64,000 nucleotides of DNA, taken from the NCBI RefSeq assembly GCF_040370365.1, contig NZ_BAABWQ010000004.1:248001-312000 (forward strand), written 5' to 3'. Shown here in pieces: positions 58,203 to 64,000 of the stretch (positions are counted from its first letter, which is position 1; each line of letters opens with the position of its first letter). This DNA comes from Shimia sp040370365. GTDB lineage: Bacteria; Pseudomonadota; Alphaproteobacteria; Rhodobacterales; Rhodobacteraceae. Below the pieces are notes generated by a model that ran no database searches, was not told the DNA's origin, and saw only the letters and a program-made list of their open reading frames with translations. The translations under genes and the position numbers were made by a program.

Positions 58203-60764
58203 ATGAAAGACGCAGCACCACAGACGATCTACTTGAAAGACTACACGCCCTTTGGGTTTGCTGTGGAAAGTGTGTCGCTGACGTTTCGCCTTCATCCGAC
58301 GGCCACGCGCGTGATCTCAAAAATCCGCTTCACCCCGATCCCCGACGCATCTGACACTAGGTTTTTCCTTCATGGTGAACAACTTAAGTTGATTTCCGCC
58401 AAAATAGACGGCGTTGAGATCAACACAAAAATGGTCGTGGGTGGACTGGAAGCGGATGTGCCCGATGTCCCATTCACATGGGAAACAGAGGTTGAAATCA
58501 ACCCACAGGCCAATACCGCGCTTGAGGGTCTGTACATGTCCAACGGCATGTACTGTACGCAGTGCGAGGCGGAAGGGTTTCGCAAGATCACATTTTATCC
58601 TGACCGCCCTGACGTAATGTCGGTCTTTGACGTGAAAATTGAGGCCGATGGCGACAATACACCCATCATGCTCTCAAACGGAAATGGCGTGGAATTAAGC
58701 AAAGCGCGTGCGACATGGTCCGATCCATGGCCAAAGCCGGCATATCTTTTTGCCTTGGTCGCCGGTGAATTGATCGCCCATCGCGACACCTTCACCACGC
58801 TCTCCGACAAGCAGGTGCAATTGGCCATTTGGGTACGCCCCGGTGATGAGCACAAATGTGCCTTTGGTATGGAAGCCCTGAAAAAATCGATGAAATGGGA
58901 CGAAGATATCTATGGTCGTGAATATGATTTGGACGAATTCAACATCGTTGCTGTGGACGATTTCAATATGGGCGCAATGGAAAACAAAGGGCTGAATGTC
59001 TTCAACTCTTCATGCGTTCTCGCTTCTCCTGAAACAGCGACGGATGGGAATTTTGAGCGCATCGAAGCGATCATCGCACATGAGTACTTTCACAATTGGA
59101 CCGGCAATCGCATCACCTGTCGTGACTGGTTCCAACTCTGCCTGAAAGAAGGCTTGACCGTGTTTCGCGACGCGCAGTTCACTGCGGATATGCGCTCAGA
59201 ACCCGTGAAACGGATAGATGACGTTATCACTCTAAGGGCCCGGCAGTTCCCCGAGGATCAAGGGCCGCTTTCCCATCCGGTACGGCCCGAAAGTTTTCAG
59301 GAAATCAACAACTTCTACACAGCGACCGTCTATGAAAAGGGCGCTGAAGTCATTGGGATGTTGAAAACACTGGTCGGTGACGAGGCGTATTCACAGGCGC
59401 TCGATCTCTATTTCATGCGCCATGATGGACAAGCTTGCACGATTGAGGACTGGATCGCAGTCTTTGAGGAGTCCACAGGTCGTGATCTGAACCAATTCAA
59501 GCTCTGGTATTCTCAATCCGGCACACCAGAGGTCGCGGTCCGCGAAGCTTACGACGGCACGACATTCACGCTGCATCTAAGCCAATCCAGCGCCCCAACT
59601 CCGGGTCAGAGCCAGAAAGCCGCGCAGGTTATCCCAGTGGCCGTGGGCCTGCTGAACGACAATGGCGACGAAATTCTGGCCACACAAGTGCTCGAACTCA
59701 CGCAAGAAGAACAAAGTTTCACCTTTGAGGGCCACGCGTCGCGCCCCATCCCATCCGTACTGCGTGGCTTCTCAGCACCCGTGACCTTGAGACAAGACAT
59801 CGACAACACCCGCCGCGCTTTCCTTCTCGCGCATGACACCGATGCTTTCAACCGTTGGGAGGCTGGGCGCGATTTGGCACGTGATAGCTTGTTGGGCGCA
59901 GTCCTTGAGGGCACGCCGCACAACACAGCCTATTTGCAAGGCCTGAAGGCCGTTCTGAGCGACGAAACGTTGGATCCAGCTTATCGCGCGTTGATGTTGG
60001 GGCAGCCATCCCAATCCGAGCTCGCAAGTGAGTTGCATAAGATGGGCCATACCCCTGACCCAGCAGCAATACACACCGCCAGCGAGGCGCTTCGTCGTGC
60101 CAAAGCAGAGGCTTTCGCGGATCTGTTGCCTGGGCTCTACGCGGACAATCAAGTCGCAGGGACCTTCAGCCCAGACGCGGGTCCTGCCGGTCAGCGTAGC
60201 CTTGCAAATGCAGCCCTTTCCCTACTAACACGGCTGGACCAAGGGAAAACCGCTGCGCAGCAATATGCATCCGCTGACAATATGACCTTGCAGCTCGCTG
60301 GGCTCAGCGCACTTCTGGACGCAGAAAAGGGCGAAGACGCACTCGAAGCGTTTTACGACCAGTGGCAAAACGACCGGTTGGTGATCGATAAGTGGTTCTC
60401 CATGCAGGTGATGCATGCCAAACCTACAGCATTGACCAAAACGGTAAGAAAACTCTGTGATCACCCTGATTTTGAATGGAAAAATCCAAATAGATTCCGC
60501 GCCGTCATGGGCATGTTAGCTGCTCATCATGCTGGTTTTCACCACGAAAGCGGGGGCGCCTATGAGCTTCTCGCCGACTGGTTAATCCGACTGGACCCGG
60601 TCAATCCGCAGACCACAGCACGCATGTGCGCCGCGTTCCAAACATGGAAACGCTACGACCAAACGCGACAGACTATGATCCAAGGCCAGCTAGAGCGCAT
60701 CGCATCTCAAAACGGGCTTAGCCGCGATACAACCGAAATGGTCACTCGTATTTTGGAGGGTTAG
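58203..60764 (+). CDS. pepN: Aminopeptidase N
   Basis: 853 residues from the ATG at 58203 (GGAGAGCCCT upstream); the longer frame begins outside the family. It is an M1 zinc metallopeptidase removing N-terminal residues from peptides. The substrate-recognition motif GAMENKG is at residues 257-263 and the zinc motif HEYFH at 293-297, followed by NWTGNRITCRDWFQLCLKEGLT with the third ligand Glu. The C-terminal helical domain (from about residue 540) has the PepN-specific layout (LLAHDTDAFNRWEAGRDLA). The next gene starts two bases after its stop, so it leads a small operon. Confidence 0.96.
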   Translation: MKDAAPQTIYLKDYTPFGFAVESVSLTFRLHPTATRVISKIRFTPIPDASDTRFFLHGEQLKLISAKIDGVEINTKMVVGGLEADVPDVPFTWETEVEINPQANTALEGLYMSNGMYCTQCEAEGFRKITFYPDRPDVMSVFDVKIEADGDNTPIMLSNGNGVELSKARATWSDPWPKPAYLFALVAGELIAHRDTFTTLSDKQVQLAIWVRPGDEHKCAFGMEALKKSMKWDEDIYGREYDLDEFNIVAVDDFNMGAMENKGLNVFNSSCVLASPETATDGNFERIEAIIAHEYFHNWTGNRITCRDWFQLCLKEGLTVFRDAQFTADMRSEPVKRIDDVITLRARQFPEDQGPLSHPVRPESFQEINNFYTATVYEKGAEVIGMLKTLVGDEAYSQALDLYFMRHDGQACTIEDWIAVFEESTGRDLNQFKLWYSQSGTPEVAVREAYDGTTFTLHLSQSSAPTPGQSQKAAQVIPVAVGLLNDNGDEILATQVLELTQEEQSFTFEGHASRPIPSVLRGFSAPVTLRQDIDNTRRAFLLAHDTDAFNRWEAGRDLARDSLLGAVLEGTPHNTAYLQGLKAVLSDETLDPAYRALMLGQPSQSELASELHKMGHTPDPAAIHTASEALRRAKAEAFADLLPGLYADNQVAGTFSPDAGPAGQRSLANAALSLLTRLDQGKTAAQQYASADNMTLQLAGLSALLDAEKGEDALEAFYDQWQNDRLVIDKWFSMQVMHAKPTALTKTVRKLCDHPDFEWKNPNRFRAVMGMLAAHHAGFHHESGGAYELLADWLIRLDPVNPQTTARMCAAFQTWKRYDQTRQTMIQGQLERIASQNGLSRDTTEMVTRILEG

Positions 60765-60766
60765 AC

Positions 60767-61504
60767 ATGGCAGAAACACTACTCATCACAGGTGCAAGTA
60801 CGGGTATCGGTGCGGCCACAGCCCGCCTTGCGGCCGTGGCTGGCTATGATCTGGCCATTCACTACCGAAAAGATATCGCTGGCGCAGAGCGCGTCGCTCA
60901 AGATGCAAAAGATGCGGGCGTGCGCGCCAAGTTGTTTCAAGCAGATGTGGCAGATCCGACTCAAATAACGTCAATGTTCGCTGGCATTGATACCACGTTT
61001 GGCACCCTTACCGCCCTTGTAAACAATGCTGGTATCGTAGATTTGGCAGCGCCCGTCACGGAGCTCTCTCACGCGCGACTAAAACGCATGTTCGATGTCA
61101 ACGTCATCGGTGCCATGTTGGTCGCCAAAGAAGCTGTGCTGCGCATGCAGAGGGCGGGAAAAGGAGCCATCGTGAACGTAGGCTCTGTAGCCTCTCGTAC
61201 TGGGTCCGCCAATGAATATGTCGACTACGCGGCCTCTAAAGCAGCCATAGATACGTTCACCAAAGGCCTTGCTGAAGAAGTTGCCGTGCAAAACATCCGC
61301 GTGAATTGCCTGCGCCCGGGGATCACGGACACTGAAATTCATGCCAAAGGCGGCGCGCCGGACCGCGCGCAGAGGCTGGCCCACAAAATTCCCATGCAAC
61401 GCGCCGGGACCGCGACCGAAATTGCCCGTAGCATTCTATTTCTATTGTCCGACGAAGCCTCCTACATCACTGGGGCAACGCTCGATGTGTCCGGGGGGCG
61501 ATAA
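60767..61504 (+). CDS. SDR-family oxidoreductase (FabG-like)
   Basis: 245 residues. The cofactor loop is ITGASTGIGAATARLAAVAGYDLAIHYRKD (basic residue after strand 2, favouring NADPH). LVNNAGIVD follows, then the catalytic Ser in IVNVGSVASRTGSANEYVDYAASKAAID, with YAASK as YxxxK, and RVNCLRPGITDTEIH with the end GATLDVSGGR. A 3-oxoacyl-reductase-like or glucose-dehydrogenase-like substrate is possible. It starts two bases after pepN and is followed by another gene after two bases, a tight three-gene run. Confidence 0.85.
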   Translation: MAETLLITGASTGIGAATARLAAVAGYDLAIHYRKDIAGAERVAQDAKDAGVRAKLFQADVADPTQITSMFAGIDTTFGTLTALVNNAGIVDLAAPVTELSHARLKRMFDVNVIGAMLVAKEAVLRMQRAGKGAIVNVGSVASRTGSANEYVDYAASKAAIDTFTKGLAEEVAVQNIRVNCLRPGITDTEIHAKGGAPDRAQRLAHKIPMQRAGTATEIARSILFLLSDEASYITGATLDVSGGR

Positions 61505-61506
61505 AT

Positions 61507-61932
61507 TTGGCTGATCTGGAATTTGCATCGCAAGGCCGCAGCCGCAAAAGTGTGGCATCGCTGTTGTGCGTCGCTGGCGCCCTACTCGCGTTGCTTTTCG
61601 TAGGGACACACTGGGGAGTCGTCGCCTTTTTGGCGTTGTTTGCCGTGCCGAATCTGGTCGACGTACTGTTCAATCCCAGTGCGACGTTCCTGATTGATGA
61701 CACAGGACTTCACTGGAAAAATGCCACGCAAGAAGCAGACATCGACTTTGCACGCATCATTTCGGTGAAAGTTTTTACCCGCCTGAACGTGGCATTTCGC
61801 GTCACACTCATCATGGATAACGATGGCAAAGTACGGATTCCAAGGGATGTTTTACCGCCAAGGCAGCAGTTAGAAGCGGCTTTTGCAGACCATAATATTC
61901 TCGTGGAACACGAGCGTCTCCGGCTAATCTAA
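61507..61932 (+). CDS. Small membrane protein of unknown function
   Basis: 141 residues starting at TTG right after the SDR stop, within reach of the GGGGGG ribosome binding site at the end of that gene. Two hydrophobic segments (SVASLLCVAGALLALLFVGTHW; GVVAFLALFAVPNLVDVLF) are followed by a PH-like beta domain (TFLIDDTGLHWKNATQEADIDFARIISVKVFTRLNVAFRVTLIMDNDGKVRIPRDVL). It is not a family I can name. The position after the SDR suggests coupled translation; no catalytic residues are evident. Confidence 0.65.
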   Translation: MADLEFASQGRSRKSVASLLCVAGALLALLFVGTHWGVVAFLALFAVPNLVDVLFNPSATFLIDDTGLHWKNATQEADIDFARIISVKVFTRLNVAFRVTLIMDNDGKVRIPRDVLPPRQQLEAAFADHNILVEHERLRLI

Positions 61933-62041
61933 GCCCCATTCTTGCCGCCAATCAGCCCCTACGTCGCCTCATGATTTCAACTTGGTGCCCTTTTTTGGCC
62001 TGAAAGCTCTTCCATAATGGGGACAGTGACAGGACGGAGCC

Positions 62042-63376
62042 ATGATGAAACTGTTTTCCAGAAATCGGACTGAGCCGCAGCAACAGCAGTCCCAAAGGCA
62101 GACTGCCGCGCTTGCGCCCAATGCGTTGAGCAAACTGAGCCGTGTCCTGACTTCTCCGCGTCCTCAAGCTACAAGCGGCCTCCCAATTGAGGGGAATAAA
62201 ACGTGTCGTGATCTCCTTGACCGCCTACAGATACCCATAAATGCAGCAACCCCCGACCAAGTCGAAAGCGAACAGGTTCGTGATCGCGGCCAATTTTTGG
62301 CTCGCCAAGAACGTTGGGAAGAGCTCGAAGACTTGATCCGAACTCATGATCAGAACCGCGCCTCCACCGCAACAGGCACACCTTTGGCTGAGCTGATGCT
62401 GTTTGGTGCGCGTGCTGATGTGGTCCGCGCAGCCGAACATGCGCTCTTGCATGGCCGTCCGGCAGAGGATGCTGATTTCTTTTCCGGCATCGAGGCAATG
62501 GAATATTTGCTAGAGGACTATCCGGATAGCTACCCGATGGCCTTGGTGGTTGCACATATGCATATCGACGTGGGTTGGGCCTGGCGTGGCGCGGCATCCA
62601 AAGAGGATATTCGAGAACTCAATCGTGAAGCATTTCATGCTCATTTTGACCGAGCGTCTGACATTTTGTCTCGATACTGCCCCAAACAACACCACTCCCC
62701 TGCCTTATCCGCAGCGCGCTGTGCTTTGCTTCCTGGCGAACACCAGCCTCTAAACACCCTGTGTTCGGAGTTTGAATCCCTGATCGCCCTAGATCCGCTC
62801 AATCCGCGCCACATGCGTGCATTGGGGAATTATCTATTGCCACGTTGGTATGGCGACTTCGATCAACTAGATCTTCAAGCCCGCCGCATTGCCGCACAAA
62901 CCTATGACATTTGGGGAGCAGGCGCTTATGCATGGGTGTGGTTTGATGCACTATTGGTCGATCCGACCGGGCTGGAAATGCTTGAGATTGAATATTTTAT
63001 TGATGGGGTAACCGACGCTCTGCAGCGCCGTGGAGACCAGCATTCGGCGAATTTGATGGCGGCACAATTGTATCGCAGCTGGCAGCATGCGCGCGCGCAA
63101 TATGGTGTGGATGGTCTGCGCGAAGATTTGCCCCCGGCGTTACGTCAGGCGTTTGAGATGGTTGTGCGCAAACATTTGCGGGAAATTCACCCACTTATCT
63201 GGGGACATGCTGAAATTGGCTTTGAAAACACTGCGCGCGTGATTTCAAAGGAGCGCTTGTCCGCCAAAGGCAAAGATGTCGCGCTTCAAGCGGTGGCAAT
63301 GCCGTTTATGAGCGGCCTACAGGCTGGGCAAACCGTGTATTTCACGCCCGAAGGCATCACTCAGGTGAACCCTTAG
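62042..63376 (+). CDS. Hypothetical protein, helical repeat type
   Basis: 444 residues. The first ~50 are polar and Gln/Pro-rich (NRTEPQQQQSQRQTAALAPNALSKL). The rest is mostly helical with paired-helix spacing like a TPR-type scaffold (RGQFLARQERWEELEDLIRTH; MALVVAHMHIDVGWAWRGAA; DPLNPRHMRALGNYLLPRWYGDFDQLDLQARRIAA). The HMRALGNYLLPRWYGD piece resembles conserved proteins in Rhodobacteraceae without assigned role. No signal peptide or enzyme motif is seen. It stands alone before gatB. Confidence 0.7.
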   Translation: MMKLFSRNRTEPQQQQSQRQTAALAPNALSKLSRVLTSPRPQATSGLPIEGNKTCRDLLDRLQIPINAATPDQVESEQVRDRGQFLARQERWEELEDLIRTHDQNRASTATGTPLAELMLFGARADVVRAAEHALLHGRPAEDADFFSGIEAMEYLLEDYPDSYPMALVVAHMHIDVGWAWRGAASKEDIRELNREAFHAHFDRASDILSRYCPKQHHSPALSAARCALLPGEHQPLNTLCSEFESLIALDPLNPRHMRALGNYLLPRWYGDFDQLDLQARRIAAQTYDIWGAGAYAWVWFDALLVDPTGLEMLEIEYFIDGVTDALQRRGDQHSANLMAAQLYRSWQHARAQYGVDGLREDLPPALRQAFEMVVRKHLREIHPLIWGHAEIGFENTARVISKERLSAKGKDVALQAVAMPFMSGLQAGQTVYFTPEGITQVNP

Positions 63377-63450
63377 CTCACTGCCCCCTTGCTCCTTACT
63401 TCGCGCTGGCCTAGAACGCAGACCAGCCTGATATCTAAGGAGCGTGAGCG

Positions 63451-64000
63451 ATGCTCGACCTGACATACGAAACCCCCAAACCCAAAGTGATCGCGGGTGC
63501 CAAACATGACTGGGAGCTGGTCATTGGTATGGAGGTGCACGCACAGGTCTCTTCCAACGCAAAGCTGTTCTCCGGCGCCTCTACGCAGTTTGGTGCGGAA
63601 CCGAACTCCAACGTGGCCTTTGTGGACAGTGCAATGCCGGGCATGTTGCCGGTCATCAACGAATACTGCGTTGAGCAGGCTGTGCGCACCGGGCTTGGTC
63701 TGAAGGCAGAGATCCACCTTAAGTCTGCGTTTGACCGCAAGAACTATTTCTACCCGGATTTGCCGCAGGGCTATCAGATCTCCCAACTCTACGAACCTAT
63801 TGTTGGTGAAGGGGAAATCCTTGTCGATATGGGGCCGGGTGTGGCGCGTTTGGTGCGGATCGAACGTATCCACCTAGAGCAGGACGCTGGCAAATCGGTA
63901 CACGACATGGACCCCAATATGTCCTTTGTCGACCTGAACCGGACCGGTGTGGCGTTGATGGAGATTGTCAGCCGCCCCGACATTCGTGGCCCAGAAGAGG
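63451..64000 (+). CDS. gatB: Aspartyl/glutamyl-tRNA amidotransferase subunit B (3' end outside window)
   Basis: Only the first 183 codons are inside the window. They read MLDLTYETPKPKVIAGAKHDWELVIGMEVHAQV, then SKLFSGAS-like (NAKLFSGASTQFGAEPNSNVAFVDSAMPGMLPVIN), KSAFDRKNYFYPDLPQGYQISQ and LEQDAGKSVHD, which are diagnostic of GatB. With GatA and GatC it converts Glu-tRNA(Gln) or Asp-tRNA(Asn) to the amide. AAGGAGCG precedes the ATG. The frame runs off the window end, so completeness cannot be judged. Confidence 0.97.
   Translation, partial: MLDLTYETPKPKVIAGAKHDWELVIGMEVHAQVSSNAKLFSGASTQFGAEPNSNVAFVDSAMPGMLPVINEYCVEQAVRTGLGLKAEIHLKSAFDRKNYFYPDLPQGYQISQLYEPIVGEGEILVDMGPGVARLVRIERIHLEQDAGKSVHDMDPNMSFVDLNRTGVALMEIVSRPDIRGPEE

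Overview
The window reads as chromosome of a marine alphaproteobacterium of the Roseobacter group (Rhodobacteraceae). The basis is gene content and order: phaR-phaP-phaC facing phaZ, a B12-dependent ribonucleotide reductase of about 1220 residues with an NrdR box, the run ihfB-lapA-trpF(-trpB), dctPQM, pntAB, FnrL/RpoH/PhaR-like sites, and many close relatives of Roseobacter hypothetical proteins. This is an inference from gene families; no 16S gene is present.

Layout. 1-4272: an exported-protein cluster (OprB-type porin cut by the window edge, a second outer-membrane barrel, a small secreted protein, a periplasmic D-aminoacylase-like amidohydrolase). It ends at an IS3-family remnant and a tRNA-Val(UAC) gene, which looks like the edge of an acquired region. 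5185-10325: an HU-like nucleoid protein and the polyhydroxybutyrate block (PhaR repressor, phasin, class I synthase, divergent depolymerase) with three copies of a TGCYGC-N3-GCRGCA palindrome. 10326-14781: NrdR boxes, a long structured leader, nrdJ and a small follower gene. 15280-22361: an ATP-grasp protein, an SDR-DoxX fusion overlapping a DUF2269 gene, lon with a heat-shock promoter, and a DUF1444 protein. 22454-27835: a TSUP permease remnant, tgt, an SPFH/NfeD pair, two Fe-S assembly genes, tpiA and a methyltransferase. 27961-36274: dctPQM, a sphingolipid-desaturase-like gene across a regulatory region, pth, DUF2332, a CubicO-type hydrolase and DUF2237. 36271-38187: a membrane-anchored LuxR regulator and three PepSY-like small genes. 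38376-42131: trpB, an inserted LysR regulator plus small gene, trpF, lapA, ihfB. 42415-50933: DUF3422, a MerR/CMD operon, an exported amidohydrolase, an FMN riboswitch controlling a RibN-type riboflavin transporter, and pntAB. 51069-64000: an ICMT-like methyltransferase, SDR genes, an ArsR/DUF6428 pair, an EF-hand protein below an FNR box, glcB/glcG/puuD-like genes, pepN and the start of gatB.

Themes: carbon storage (pha genes), C4-dicarboxylate and glyoxylate use (dctPQM, glcB), NADPH supply (pntAB), iron-sulfur and cofactor handling (suf genes, FMN riboswitch), and local regulators with visible operators (PhaR, NrdR, MerR, ArsR, LysR, FnrL-like). The most unusual points are a repeat element inside the variable arm of the FMN riboswitch, the tandem PepSY-like trio beside a membrane LuxR protein, a DES1-like desaturase sharing an upstream region with mirror-image operators, and the nrdJ leader. 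Starts were moved from the longest reading frame where a ribosome binding site and family alignment favoured a shorter protein; such choices are stated.
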